A stretch of 64,000 bases of DNA from Albula goreensis (GCA_022829145.1 CM040747.1:39448052-39512051); one strand, 5' to 3'. Numbered from the stretch's first letter, positions 40,401 to 47,991 are shown. Notes: generated by a model not told the origin, from the sequence alone. Numbers and translations: made by a program.

Positions 40401-43400
40401 CAATCTAACTCACTATTCACTGTAAAGACTGGAATTTGCTTTAATAATGAAATACAGTATAAAAGGATCTGATAACTCCATCCTTAGCCCTGCTGTCCAC
40501 TTGGCTCAGGGGCATGAGTCGGGCCATGAGTGAGGCTTAAAGCCCAGAGTTAGCCTGAAAAGACTGTGGAAAAGGTAGCTGGGCCATTAGCCCCAAATTC
40601 TGACAGAACTGAATAGAGGAAAAGGGACTATTTGGGTCAGAAGCACAGCTGTAGAACTGTCAGACTTGAGCAGGACATCTTATTCTCAGGTGTAAAGTGC
40701 TGCAGTTGGAGAGTGTAGCACAGACATCTTCCTCAGAGCATTGTAGATCTTACAATCCTCATTATCACTCTTTATCAGTGAGCACTATCAATACTACATT
40801 TAAAATATTAAGTGTTAAATATGAACACATCACCTCTTTGTTTCAGACTCAGCAGCTGTGGTCTTACAGAGGAGTCCTGTGAAATTGTGGCCTCAGCTCT
40901 CCAGTCGTCAAACTCACCCGTGAGAGAGCTGGACCTCAGCTACAATAACCTGGGAGATTCAGGAGTGAAGCTGCTCTGTGCTGGACTGAAGAGTCCAAAC
41001 TGTAAACTACAGACACTGGACCTCAGCAACATTAACCTGGGAGATTCAGGAGTGAAGCTGCTCTGTGCTGGACTGAAGAGTCCAAACTGTAAACTACAGA
41101 CACTGGGGTGAGTAGTGCTGTGTACTTTGTGACTTTTAGTAAATAGTTAGTGATTGTGGCTCCAGACAGAGAAATGTTAAACAGCTCCTTCTCTCAATCA
41201 AACTTCTCCTCTCTCCAGCCTTCCTTCCTTTTTCCACATTGGTCCCATCCCTCTCTTCTTACTCCTCTATCACAGCAAAGTAAAGCAGAATCGGGTAATT
41301 CAGTGGTACAGTGCCACAGAATGAATTTGTGATAGATATATGACATTGACAGTAAGAGTTTAATCATACTTCAAAATGTGGGTATTTATACAGACTATAC
41401 TGAAGTATCAAAGGCTTTCCAGGTACTGGGACAAATCACTCAATTCCAAAGAATTACTGAGCACTTTCCATCCAGCATATTATGAGAGTTTGTGGATAAG
41501 GAGACTGTGATACCTTTGGATGCTGAGCACATTGACCCAGAACCTGGTAAATGCTGGACTGTGATGCCAGTACAGGAGCAGGAGACGTCAGGGCCAGTTG
41601 GAAGTGACAAAGTGAACACAGAATTTGGAAATACTTTGGTATCACACCAGTTTATCATTATCATTCATACAACTCATAGCACAGCTAAGTACTCAAATAA
41701 GGACCACAATAAAATTGGAACTACAACAAGATTGGAAATAAAGTGCAATAAATTAATTTTGTTTGATAATTGTGGTTGAAAATTAGAATCACAATATTTA
41801 GCAAAATAACAGGGATTATAATTTTAACTATAATCATTCAGTTCTGAATTTCAGGCCAGTAAGTTGAACAGAAGCAACTGTGAATGTTCTGAAATGCAGA
41901 CCTGATTATAAACAAGCTCTGATCAAGGATCTGATAACTCCGTCCTTAGCCCTGCAGTCCTCAAAAAGGGGCTATTTTGGTCAGAAGCACAGCTGTAGAA
42001 CTGTCAGACTTGAGCAGGACATCTTATTCTCAGGTGTTAAGTGCTGCGGTTGGAGAGTGTAGCACAGACATCTTCCTCAGAGCATTGTAGATCTTACAAT
42101 CCTCATTATCACTCTTTATCAGTGAGCACTATCAATACTACATTTAAAATATTAAGTGTTAAATATTAACACATCACCTCTTTCTTTCAGACTCAGCAGC
42201 TGTGGTCTTACAGAGGAGTCCTGTGAAATTGTGGCCTCAGCTCTCCAGTCATCAAACTCACCCGTGAGAGAGCTGGACCTCAGCTACAATAACCTGGGAG
42301 ATTCAGGAGTGAAGCTGCTCTGTGCTGGACTGACGAGTTCTAACTGTAAAGTTCAGACACTGGGGTGAGTAGTGCTGTGTATTTTGTGACTTTTAGTAAA
42401 TAGTGATTATGGCTCCATACAGAGAGACCTAAAACAGCTCCTTCTCTCAATCAAACTTTTCCTCTCTCCAGCCTTCCTTCCTTTGTCCACATTGGTCCCA
42501 TCCCTCTCTTCTTACTCCTCTATCACAGCAAAGTAAAGCAGAATTGGGTAATTCAGTGGTACAGTGCCACAGAATGAATTTATACTGGATATATGACATT
42601 GACAGTGAGAGTTTAATCATACTTCAAAATGTGGGTATTTATACAGACTATACTGAAGTATCAAAGGCTTTCCAGGTACTGGGAAAAATCACCCAATTCC
42701 AAAGAATTACTGAGCACTTTCCATCCAGCATAATATGAGAGTTTGAGGATAAGGAGACTGTGATACCTTTGGATGCTGAGCAAATTGACCCAGAACCTGG
42801 TAAATGCTGGACTGTGATGCCAGTACAGGAGCAGGAGATGTCAGGGCCAGTTGAAAGTGGCAAAGTGAACACAGAATTTGGAAATACTTTGGTTTAGTAC
42901 CAGTTTATCATTGTCATTAATTCAACTCATAGCACAGCTAAGTAGTCAAATAAGGACCACAATAAAATTGAAAATTAGATTTCTAGCTGTTGCAACTTTG
43001 AGTTATGCACTGATTTTCAAGAACCAAAGGAAAAATATGATCATGTTTTAAGATGCATGAAGTCCAAAAAAATAATTTTGTTTCCTGAATCAGACTGATA
43101 ATTGTGATTGCAAATTTAAATCACAATATTTAGCAGAATAATGGGATTATAATTTTATCCATAATCATTCAGTTCTGAATTTCAGGCCAGTAAGTTAAAC
43201 AGAAGCAACTGTGAATGTTCTGAAATGCAGACCTGATTATAAACAAGCTCTGAAACTGACTGATGCCTGAAAACAGGGAAAGCAGACTGTAGTAGCCTAG
43301 AATATTGATTGCTTTTAATTTTGTCTTTAATTTTTTCAGAGAATGGCAGGTAAGTATCAGAGAGTAAACATTTTAGTTTCTTATCTGAGCTCTTTCATTG

Positions 43401-44324
43401 TGTTTAACATCAAAAAATGATTTTAGTTTCCTGCTGATGGCTCAGTGATGTGCACTGTTTTGACACTGCTGTTCCTATGTTGGGGTTTTTTGGTAAAATT
43501 CATAAAACCAATCACTACCAAAAAGTTTGGTCACAGGTCATTGAGAAATGATCACCATCAGAACAGACACGCTGCACTGCTGATCAGATGTGAACTAAAA
43601 ACCCCCTTGCCTTCCTGTGACTACTCCTGTGAACCTTTAGCTGTGTGATAATGTTTGCCTTTTTACTCTCATTGGAAGAAATACAAACTTCTCAGAACTT
43701 GTCAATATAACTCACGATTCGCTCTAAAGGCTGGAATTTGCTTTAATAATGAAATACAGTATAAAAGGATCTGATAACTCTATCCTTAGCCCTGCTGTCC
43801 ACACTTGGCTCAGGGGCATGAGTAGGGCCATGAGTGAGGCTTAAAGCCCAGAGTTAGCCTGAAAAAGACTGTGGAAAAGGTAGCTGGGCCATTAGCCCCA
43901 ATTCTGACAGAACTGAATAAAGGAAAAGGGGCTATTTGGGTCAGAACCACAGCTGTAGAATTGTCAGACTTGAGCAGGACATCTTATTCTCAAGTGTAAA
44001 GTGCTGCAGTTGGAGAGTGTAGCACAGACATCTTCCTCAGAGCATTGTAGATCTTACAATCCTCATTATCACTCTTTATCAGTGAGCACTATCAATACTA
44101 CATTTAAAATATTAAGTGTTAAATATTAACACATCACCTCTTTCTTTCAGACTCAGCAGCTGTGGTCTTACAGAGGAGTCCTGTGAAATTGTGGCCTCAG
44201 CTCTCCAGTCATCAAACTCACCCGTGAGAGAGCTGGACCTCAGCTACAATAACCTGGGAGATTCAGGAGTGAAGCTGCTCTGTGCTGGACTGAAGAGTCC
44301 AAACTGTAAACTACAGACACTGGG
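4353..44324 (+). CDS. NLR family gene (pyrin-FISNA-NACHT-LRR, NLRP/NLRC3-like), whole span
   Basis: Cytosolic NOD-like receptor, presumed to act in innate immune sensing through NACHT-driven oligomerisation with an N-terminal pyrin-like domain for partner recruitment. Exons in order: 4353-4411; 111-bp repeat exons at 6345, 12934, 15543 and 17158 (broken copies at 7816 and 9259); 24520-24607; 27516-27756; 28572-30408; then LRR exons at 37002, 38886, 40847, 42191 and 44151. Splice phases join without conflict: 2-2 through the repeat exons, 2-0, 0-1, 1-2, then 2-2 through the LRR exons. That agreement is the main evidence for a single gene. The 3' end, polyadenylation signal and any C-terminal B30.2 domain are not seen. 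The LRR exons could instead belong to a neighbouring paralogue, since 6.6 kb separates them from the NACHT exon, but their phase and opening residues (KLGSCGLT) fit direct continuation. Confidence 0.7.
5040..5535. repeat. 58-bp minisatellite array 1
   Basis: About eight copies of a 58-bp unit with core GCTGTGAGTTAGAGCTGCAG and then TAAGAGGATGAGGTTAACTG. It lies in intron 1 and runs into a decayed copy of the repeat exon. Confidence 0.93.
5545..5630 (+). pseudogene. Relic of the 111-bp NLR repeat exon
   Basis: Begins GGTCCAG like the intact exons and keeps GAGCTATCAGT, GGGTTACTCTCTCCAACTTCAG and a GTAAGTG donor. It is about 25 bp short and its frame is disrupted. It lies between two 58-bp arrays, as the intact copies do, so it is probably the most degenerate cassette of the series. 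Confidence 0.6.
5660..6335. repeat. 58-bp minisatellite array 2
   Basis: About 11-12 copies of the same 58-bp unit. The last unit (GAAGCTCTGTCTCCATGT) runs straight into TTTTGATCACAG, the acceptor of the next exon. Confidence 0.93.
6345..6455 (+). CDS. NLR peptide-repeat exon, copy 1 (intact)
   Basis: 111 bp, phase 2-2, flanked by GATCACAG and GTAAATAAAC. With the preceding AG it reads [14 protein letters not shown]..., then [18 protein letters not shown], ending ADP-R. It is rich in Ser, Arg and acidic residues and has no fold I recognise. Fish NLRs often carry repeated ~30-residue N-terminal peptides of this type. It is the most diverged of the intact copies, with W/T instead of A/G in the first third. 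Confidence 0.7.
6456..7070. repeat. Conserved cassette intron segment (about 0.6 kb)
   Basis: Sequence after the exon, from GTAAATAAACAGGATATTAT to about 7070, recurs with high similarity after the exons at 7816, 9259 (shortened), 12934, 15543 and, in its first 300 bp, 17158. It shows that exon, downstream intron and minisatellite were duplicated together. Confidence 0.85.
7072..7800. repeat. 58-bp minisatellite array 3
   Basis: About 12 copies of the 58-bp unit, more degenerate than array 2, ending next to the acceptor of the exon at 7816. Confidence 0.92.
7816..7923 (+). pseudogene. NLR peptide-repeat exon, copy 2 (broken)
   Basis: Good acceptor (TTTTTTTCACAG) and donor (GTAAGTAAAC), but 108 bp instead of 111. 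Two bases are missing after GGTGGGG and one more near the end, so the middle is out of frame and reads a TGA. Because its neighbours are phase 2-2, it could be skipped without harm. Confidence 0.7.
8530..9247. repeat. 58-bp minisatellite array 4
   Basis: About 12 copies of the 58-bp unit ending next to the exon at 9259. Confidence 0.92.
9259..9367 (+). pseudogene. NLR peptide-repeat exon, copy 3 (broken near its end)
   Basis: 109 bp with intact GATCACAG acceptor and GTAAGTAAAC donor. It matches copy 1 closely up to GAGAGGAATCC and then lacks two bases, which brings an in-frame TGA before the donor. Inclusion would truncate the protein. Confidence 0.7.
9850..12920. repeat. 58-bp minisatellite array 5 (largest, about 50 copies)
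   Basis: About 3.1 kb of the 58-bp unit. Between roughly 11720 and 12240 the units carry many small indels; the rest is much more regular. It ends at the acceptor of the exon at 12934. Confidence 0.93.
12934..13044 (+). CDS. NLR peptide-repeat exon, copy 4 (intact)
   Basis: 111 bp, phase 2-2, acceptor TTGTTCAAAG and donor GTAAGTAAAC. It reads [20 protein letters not shown]..., then [18 protein letters not shown], all open. It belongs with copies 5 and 6 in a newer subgroup (AGSP...SSI, GHPIKF). Confidence 0.7.
13665..15530. repeat. 58-bp minisatellite array 6
   Basis: About 32 copies of the 58-bp unit ending next to the exon at 15543. Confidence 0.93.
15543..15653 (+). CDS. NLR peptide-repeat exon, copy 5 (intact)
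   Basis: 111 bp, phase 2-2, acceptor TTTTTTTCACAG, donor GTAAGTAAAC. It differs from copy 4 at only a few bases ([11 protein letters not shown] against [11 protein letters not shown]). The following intron is nearly identical to that after copy 4, so the cassette duplicated recently. Confidence 0.7.
16270..17150. repeat. 58-bp minisatellite array 7
   Basis: About 15 copies of the unit. Between roughly 16730 and 16990 a two-unit higher-order repeat (GAGGTTACCTGGAAGCTCTG followed by TCTTAATGCC) recurs three times. The array ends next to the exon at 17158. Confidence 0.92.
17158..17268 (+). CDS. NLR peptide-repeat exon, copy 6 (intact)
   Basis: 111 bp, phase 2-2, acceptor TTGTTCAAAG, donor GTAAGTAAAC. 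It reads [20 protein letters not shown]..., then [18 protein letters not shown]. It is the last intact copy; its downstream intron is replaced after about 300 bp by other sequence. Confidence 0.7.
17574..19130. repeat. Segmental duplication, copy A, with a 0.8-kb extra segment
   Basis: 17583-18215 is closely similar to 20524-20672 plus 22821-23285, and 19013-19125 is similar to 23288-23400. Relative to the other copy it lacks the 2.1-kb block at 20678-22820 but has its own extra segment at about 18216-19012. No coding exon is evident, and short open frames here show no family resemblance. Confidence 0.75.
19121..19430. repeat. Orphan cassette-intron fragment
   Basis: Matches the interior of the NLR cassette intron (GAAGGCTGCACTGGGCCTGG, then AAATGATCCAGACAGGGGTA) but has no 111-bp exon upstream. 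It leads into another 58-bp array. It is probably a cassette that lost its exon in the segmental rearrangement. Confidence 0.75.
19437..20145. repeat. 58-bp minisatellite array 8
   Basis: About 12 very regular copies of the 58-bp unit; unlike the other arrays it is not directly followed by an exon. Confidence 0.92.
20458..20525 (+). pseudogene. Possible relic of an NLR N-terminal exon
   Basis: Starts GGTCCAGCAGAAAGAGCAGG and reads [21 protein letters not shown] in the frame the repeat exons use. It resembles the opening VQ(Q/V)...G motif of NLR linker exons. No proper acceptor precedes it (TGTTTG) and the rest is not homologous to the 111-bp exon. Weak evidence. Confidence 0.3.
20678..22820. 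mobile_element. About 2.1-kb insertion, probably a decayed DNA transposon
   Basis: The paralogous segment at 17583-17760 is continuous, while here the same sequence is interrupted between 20677 and 22821. Both edges show GATT (20674-20677 and 22820-22823), consistent with a short target duplication. Inside, an ATG at 21411 starts a frame that is soon broken, and two open stretches (about 21470-21620 and 21616-21882) are very acidic ([18 protein letters not shown]). That is typical of transposase N-termini, but no DDE core or terminal inverted repeats are seen. The superfamily is not assigned. Confidence 0.55.
22821..23405. repeat. Segmental duplication, copy B, right part
   Basis: Continues the homology with copy A (TTTTCGCCCGCTTAACTGTC, GTCAAGTATGTGGTCTTCAT). 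It runs without interruption across the point (about 23285) where copy A carries its 0.8-kb extra segment. Confidence 0.75.
23406..24519. other. Intron, no feature assigned
   Basis: Two overlapping plus-strand open frames (23724-24065 and 23758-24042) lie in a locally GC-rich stretch. The second, with [15 protein letters not shown] and later [14 protein letters not shown], looks vaguely like a retroelement C-terminus, but I cannot support a family. The rest is AT-rich intron. Confidence 0.35.
24520..24607 (+). CDS. NLR linker exon (phase 2 to 0)
   Basis: Acceptor ACTTTGCAG, then GGTCCAG as in the 111-bp exons. It reads [21 protein letters not shown] and ends CMDVNPTQK before GTGTGG. The 88-bp length converts the phase from 2 to 0, which is what the pyrin exon at 27516 needs, so the two support each other. 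The donor GTGTGG is weak; an alternative at GTAAAC 20 bp upstream also ends in phase 0. Confidence 0.55.
24608..26130. other. Intron with two small tandem repeats
   Basis: 24841-25100 holds about 3.6 copies of a 73-bp repeat (GGGACTCAAACTCCCAGCAG). 25563-25770 holds an irregular repeat of about 19-41 bp built on ACTCACAGGGTGTAGGGTGC. Nothing else is recognised. Confidence 0.75.
26130..27515. repeat. 40-bp minisatellite carrying a splice-acceptor motif in every unit
   Basis: About 34 copies of a 40-bp unit, ACCTCTTCATGTGTTTATTT followed by CAGTCTCTCTGATACAGCAC. Each contains a pyrimidine-rich stretch ending TTTATTTCAG. The last unit supplies the actual acceptor of the pyrin exon at 27516. Open plus-strand frames of 60-73 codons inside the array are by-products of the 120-bp (three-unit) period. 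Confidence 0.93.
27516..27756 (+). CDS. NLR exon: pyrin-like death-fold domain
   Basis: 241 bp, phase 0 to 1. It begins [20 protein letters not shown] and continues through [20 protein letters not shown] to [20 protein letters not shown]. The opening L-x3-(V/L)-x2-L-x3-EL-x2-F pattern and the later helix with (V/L)HILR-x-I-x-QK fit a pyrin domain, the homotypic module by which NLRP proteins bind ASC-like adaptors. At about 80 residues the length is right for one death-fold domain. It starts at the last acceptor of the 40-bp array, because reading further back runs into the repeat. Donor GTAAGA. Confidence 0.7.
27757..28571. other. Intron with (TA)n microsatellite
   Basis: AT-rich intron; alternating TA runs at about 28237-28270. 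No other feature is seen. Confidence 0.7.
28572..30408 (+). CDS. NLR main exon: FISNA, NACHT and winged-helix region
   Basis: One open 1,837-bp exon, phase 1 to 2, acceptor CCTCTTCTCAG, donor GTGAGTACTG. It opens with the fish-specific FISNA segment ([20 protein letters not shown]). The NACHT ATPase follows: Walker A GIAGIGKT at 28859-28882, Walker [12 protein letters not shown] at 29072-29104, and the ITSRP sensor at about 29224. A winged-helix part carries [17 protein letters not shown] near 29779. Key P-loop and acidic residues are all present and there is no internal stop. The glycine tract (EGGGGGV) just after FISNA is unusual and could vary by slippage. ATP binding and oligomerisation are expected from the family. 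The exon start was extended 71 bp upstream of the first open-frame start by splice phase and FISNA homology. Confidence 0.88.
30409..35781. other. Large intron between NACHT and LRR exons
   Basis: About 5.4 kb without exons of the NLR gene. It contains a LINE endonuclease fragment (separate entry) and a CpG-containing stretch at about 33830-34160. A plus-strand open frame at 34206-34571 (121 codons) is of unknown nature. Several short poly-T/poly-A tracts suggest more old retroelement pieces that I cannot name. Confidence 0.6.
32944..33720 (-). mobile_element. L1/Tx1-like LINE endonuclease fragment
   Basis: The minus strand at 33291-32944 encodes [20 protein letters not shown], then [12 protein letters not shown]. 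That is the pattern of the C-terminal part of an AP-type endonuclease of L1-like LINEs (NP...TWSN...SRID-x-x-L-x-S). The SDH box that should follow is not intact. The sequence upstream to about 33720 looks like the preceding part with frame breaks. No reverse-transcriptase motifs were found, so this is a short dead fragment. Confidence 0.55.
37002..37175 (+). CDS. NLR LRR exon 1
   Basis: 174 bp, phase 2-2, acceptor TTTCTTTCAG, donor GTGAGTAGTG. It encodes [20 protein letters not shown], then [20 protein letters not shown] and [14 protein letters not shown]. This is one leucine-rich repeat of the 28-residue ribonuclease-inhibitor type with a half repeat before it. Joined to the NACHT exon it reads RKA-K-LGSCGLT. 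It differs from later copies by KK instead of EE. Confidence 0.8.
38886..39137 (+). CDS. NLR LRR exon 2 (second repeat shortened)
   Basis: 252 bp, phase 2-2. The first part is as in exon 1 with [20 protein letters not shown], followed by a second repeat, [20 protein letters not shown]. Compared with exon 3 it lacks 9 bp, which removes three residues from the second repeat without shifting the frame. The repeat then has 25-26 residues and loses the VKLLCAG helix, so it may pack poorly. Confidence 0.8.
40847..41107 (+). CDS. NLR LRR exon 3 (two full repeats)
   Basis: 261 bp, phase 2-2, acceptor TTTGTTTCAG, donor GTGAGTAGTG. It has two full 29-residue repeats: [20 protein letters not shown] and [20 protein letters not shown], each followed by KSPNCKLQT. 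It gives the undeleted form from which exon 2 was derived. Confidence 0.82.
42191..42364 (+). CDS. NLR LRR exon 4
   Basis: 174 bp, phase 2-2, a single repeat as in exon 1 but ending [13 protein letters not shown] instead of [13 protein letters not shown]. It lies in the shortened fourth duplication unit; the deletion there is intronic. Confidence 0.8.
44151..44324 (+). CDS. NLR LRR exon 5
   Basis: 174 bp, phase 2-2, acceptor TTTCTTTCAG, donor GTGAGTAGTG. A single repeat with the common sequence ([15 protein letters not shown]...[20 protein letters not shown]). It is the last recognisable exon of the gene in this window and leaves in phase 2, so at least one more exon is required. Confidence 0.8.
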
Positions 44325-44505
44325 GTGAGTAGTGCTGTGTACTTTGACTTTTAGTCAATCGTTGGTGATCATGGCTCCATACAGAGAAACCTTATACAGC
44401 TCCTTCTCTGAATTAAACTTCTCTTCTCTCCAGCCTTCCTTCCTTTGTCCACATTGGTCCCATCCCTCTCTTCTTACTCCTCTATCATAGCAAAGTAAAG
44501 CAGAA

Positions 44506-45340
44506 TGCAATCCCATGAGTTTTAGGGCTCCAGCTGTGTGGTTCCTGACCCAAATTATTTTGTGTTGAATTTCAGTGTGAAAGTGGGATTATATGTGTGT
44601 TCTCTCCATAGACAAGTGTTGAGACAGCAACATTTATTTTATAGTTATTTACTCTGCTCCCTTCTTTTATGGTCCCTTGCCATGCACCCAGACACGGCCT
44701 GAGAGGGACAAATGGACTCCACCCCCTTGTAAATACCCCTGAATCAGTGACCAAAGAGGCAACAGGCTTTTCAAGCATGGCAAGGAGCAGAGCTTTACTC
44801 AGAAACTAAAACAAAACACTTATGACAGCCAAAATGGATGTACATTTGGGGTTACCAGTTAAAAGCGGAATTGGGCGTGGTACGACCCTCTTTGTTGTTG
44901 GTAAGCCCTAAGATGCCCCCAAATGTAGAATCCTTTGATAAACATGCCCAACCACAGGGGGCTATCACCTGTCTCTCTCCCTCTGGCTCCTTCCCCTTCT
45001 GGAGCACGTGTGTGTGTCTGTGTGTGCGTGTGAGCGAGAGAGCGAGCAGGTTTAGTTAAACTATCCTGGAGTTACTCGTTAGACCACCTGCAGAGCCTGC
45101 AGCATGTAGGTAGGAGATAGTTTGTCGGACGTGGCGTGCCCTTTTCTTGGTGATCTCATCAGCACTGAAGCTCTAATAATTTGCAGAGCTTTACATGGGG
45201 AGAGGGAGATTAGACCCTGATTAGATAGCTATTCTATCATTCCCTGATGAGTATCTTTGTGAATTTTCCCATTTTCTGAGCAATCAATAATTAATTTGAT
45301 GAACATTCTCCAGGCTCGTATTTCAAACATTAGGCAGCAC
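44506..45340. other. Unassigned sequence after the LRR array
   Basis: No B30.2 or further LRR is seen. A possible terminal exon at 44576-44702 (acceptor GAATTTCAG, 41 codons in the right phase to TGA) encodes nothing family-like. A short GT/GA-rich stretch at 45005-45045 is a simple repeat. Confidence 0.4.
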
Positions 45341-47400
45341 ATCATTTCAAGGTGCTTTATTGGCATGACATGGGCTGTGTTGCCAAAGCAAATGGTACAG
45401 TTAACACAATAACAGAACAATTAACACAATTAATAACAGGGAAAAAAGGAACAAACATGAATGCATACAATGAATGACTATTTACTACCATTTGTACATT
45501 TGTTATATTCCTGCACTGGTGACAGGTTGCTACATATAGAGCAGCCAGGGAGGCTGTGTGTCCTTCACTCAGTAAGATTGGTAATTGTCTCTCCACAAGG
45601 ATTGTTTCAAAATTTGGATATATTCTTTTACATTTTTAAAAGAAGTCTTTGTGAATTTTTGTGTAATTTGTGCAGTATAGGAGGAAGTGTAGCTCTGTCT
45701 CAGCCTCACCTGTCTCACAGTGATCACATATCCTTTCCTCTTTGGGGTGCCAGGTTTGCTTGTGTCTGCCTGTTTCAATGGCCAGGCTGTGATCACTTAG
45801 TCTGTATTTGGTTTGGATCTGTCTCTGCTTTATATCTCTGACAGTGGAGAGATATTCTGCCAGTTTGTAATTTCTGCTTAACATAGTGTAGCAATTTAAT
45901 TTGTTTTGTGGTTTTGTCATTTTCTTCCAATGTTACGAATAAGAATCTTTGATTTATTAATTGGCTGATTTTAATTGAAGCAGTGCTGGTCTGAAACATG
46001 TCATAGNNNNNNNNNNNNNNNNNNNNNNNNNNNNNNNNNNNNNNNNNNNNNNNNNNNNNNNNNNNNNNNNNNNNNNNNNNNNNNNNNNNNNNNNNNNNNN
46101 NNNNNNNNNNNNNNNNNNNNNNNNNNNNNNNNNNNNNNNNNNNNNNNNNNNNNNNNNNNNNNNNNNNNNNNNNNNNNNNNNNNNNNNNNNNNNNNNNNNN
46201 NNNNNNNNNNNNNNNNNNNNNNNNNNNNNNNNNNNNNNNNNNNNNNNNNNNNNNNNNNNNNNNNNNNNNNNNNNNNNNNNNNNNNNNNNNNNNNNNNNNN
46301 NNNNNNNNNNNNNNNNNNNNNNNNNNNNNNNNNNNNNNNNNNNNNNNNNNNNNNNNNNNNNNNNNNNNNNNNNNNNNNNNNNNNNNNNNNNNNNNNNNNN
46401 NNNNNNNNNNNNNNNNNNNNNNNNNNNNNNNNNNNNNNNNNNNNNNNNNNNNNNNNNNNNNNNNNNNNNNNNNNNNNNNNNNNNNNNNNNNNNNNNNNNN
46501 NNNNNNACCCTCATGGTGTAAATGCTGCCCATCGTAGATTTGCCATGGGCTGATGGTGGGATGGTGAGCCAGGTGCAGCACGTCCTCTGGCCATCTCCAC
46601 ATTGATGTCTCTGATCACATGGGGGGAGACGTCGGTGCGGGGCAGCAGGGTGGAGATGATCACCCGGCTATCAGGAGACTCCTGGGAGGCTCTCTCGGCT
46701 CCCCTCCTCTCTGCGCTGGCGGTGTTGTGGCGCAGGCGATGCAGGTCATTGGTCCCAGTGAGTGCTCCCCAGTGTGTCCTGTTTGAGAAGCTCCAGGGCC
46801 CGTGCTGTGTTACTGCAGCGCATAGCCTTTACTTTTTGGGCTGGGAATAACTTTTTGGATTCAAAAAACTTCCCATTGAGACCATGAGAAGGACCTCTTC
46901 AGCTTCTGGTGGTGTTTGTTGTTTTCTGTCGGGGGTTGTAATGCAGAGAGGGGTGTGTGTTTGGGGAAGGGTGTGAGTCTGGGAGGGAGGGGTTGTCGGC
47001 CTGTGTGCTGGGGGCTGTTGGACTCTGTTGATTGCGTTGTGTCAGGAGGAGTGGTTGTGTCTCTCTGGGTCAGTAGTTTGGCAGGGGGCTGTGCACAGAG
47101 TGTAGTTTGTGTCATTGGAGGGTGTGTTGTTTTGAGGGGAATGGTTTGTGTGTCAGTGTGTGTGTTTCCAGTGGTACATGAAGTACATATGAGCTCCTGA
47201 AGCTGCTCTCATAGGTGCTGTATCTCCTTGATGAAAGATCTCTCCCTGTGTTGCATGTGCTCTTTTACAGCAGCCAGCTGGGCTCTCAGGGCCTGGTTGT
47301 CCTGCCTCAGAGTGGCAGCCTCCTCTCTTAGCTCAGCGATAGCTCGGCTGTTCTCCCTGCTAACACTACTGCTTCTGTTCTACTGTTATACATGTGTTAA
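45340..47400 (-). mobile_element. Non-LTR retrotransposon (LINE), broken by an assembly gap
   Basis: Read on the minus strand, the 5' part (about 47390-47230) encodes a coiled coil (SRENSRAIAELREEAATLRQ, DNQALRAQLAAVKEHMQH). Then comes an SGNH-esterase-like part (about 46680-46507) with HVIRDINVEMARG and, in another frame, LAHHPTISPWQIYDGQHLHH, whose DGxHL is the usual Asp/His block. After the gap, about 45990-45570 encodes the C-terminal zinc-finger region of the polymerase protein (RYRLSDHSLAIETGRHKQTW-like, ICDHCETGEAETELHFLLYC). The 3' end near 45345 has CATGCCAATAAAGCACC, a common fish LINE tail. Frame shifts are present and the reverse transcriptase core is in the gap or absent. Confidence 0.7.
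46007..46506. other. Assembly gap (500 Ns)
   Basis: Exactly 500 Ns, the usual placeholder for a gap of unknown size. It lies inside the LINE, so a repeat probably broke the assembly. Open frames drawn through it are meaningless. Confidence 0.99.
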
Positions 47401-47991
47401 GGTGAAGGGCCAGATGAAAGGTGTGATTCTTTAGTTCTTTGGGTATGTTATTTGCACCTTATAGATTGCACATTTCATGCGATTGCACATGAATCATGAG
47501 CAACAGATGGGCTCTGTGTCCCTCCTGTGGTCAGTATATGTAATGGCAGCTTGTGTGAGGTGTGATGGGGGAGAGCGCTTTGGACTGCCCTGTTGGTGAA
47601 CACTGCAACTATTATTCGGACATGTTATGTACAACTGCTTTATAGTCAAAACATTTATCATGAAAACACTTTTCATTAACTGGCACTCATTCATCTGGGC
47701 AGTTAAGAATTTTTAGAGTTTAAGAATTTCCCTCATCTGTCATTAATTGGCTTGGATATTCTGGCAATTGAATTCAATGTCAGTATATGAGTGTTATTTT
47801 TGGAGTTCAGTAAACCAATGCAGCTGTGTTTAAGTTGCAGCCACACTGTATCAATATGCAGAGTGTGAGAGAGTTATAACTGAACTGCTGGAGCAGAACC
47901 CCTCAGTGTCCCGGGTCAGTGCCTCCCCCCTCAGCACCTGCAGTAGATCCCAGCTGCAGCAGTGCAGTCTCTGTGCAGTCTGACTGAGGGA
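47401..47991. other. Unassigned spacer before the Ig V segment
   Basis: No gene is seen. The last 120 bp, with CAGTCTCTGTGCAGTCTGAC next to the RSS, is 3' flank of the V segment. No J segment was found. Confidence 0.5.

Larger units (their letters stand above)
35782..44505. repeat. Five-copy tandem duplication carrying LRR exons
   Basis: The marker GAATCGGGTAATTCAGTG (or close variants) recurs at 35782, 37360, 39317, 41289 and 42542, and the array ends at AGCAGAAT near 44505. Units 2, 3 and 5 are about 1.96 kb. Unit 1 is shorter (about 1.58 kb) and unit 4 lacks a block of about 0.6-0.7 kb between its two conserved halves. Each unit has an intronic block, then one LRR exon near its end, then about 180 bp of intron. 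Similarity between units is very high, indicating recent unequal exchange. Confidence 0.9.

Noticed and set aside
44576..44702. Possible terminal NLR exon (acceptor GAATTTCAG, 41 codons in phase to TGA)
   Set aside because: The phase fits, but the peptide is neither LRR nor B30.2 and low-complexity; not enough to call.
45793..46602. Three open frames of 191-269 codons
   Set aside because: They run through the 500-N gap; only short ends are real sequence, already covered by the LINE entry.
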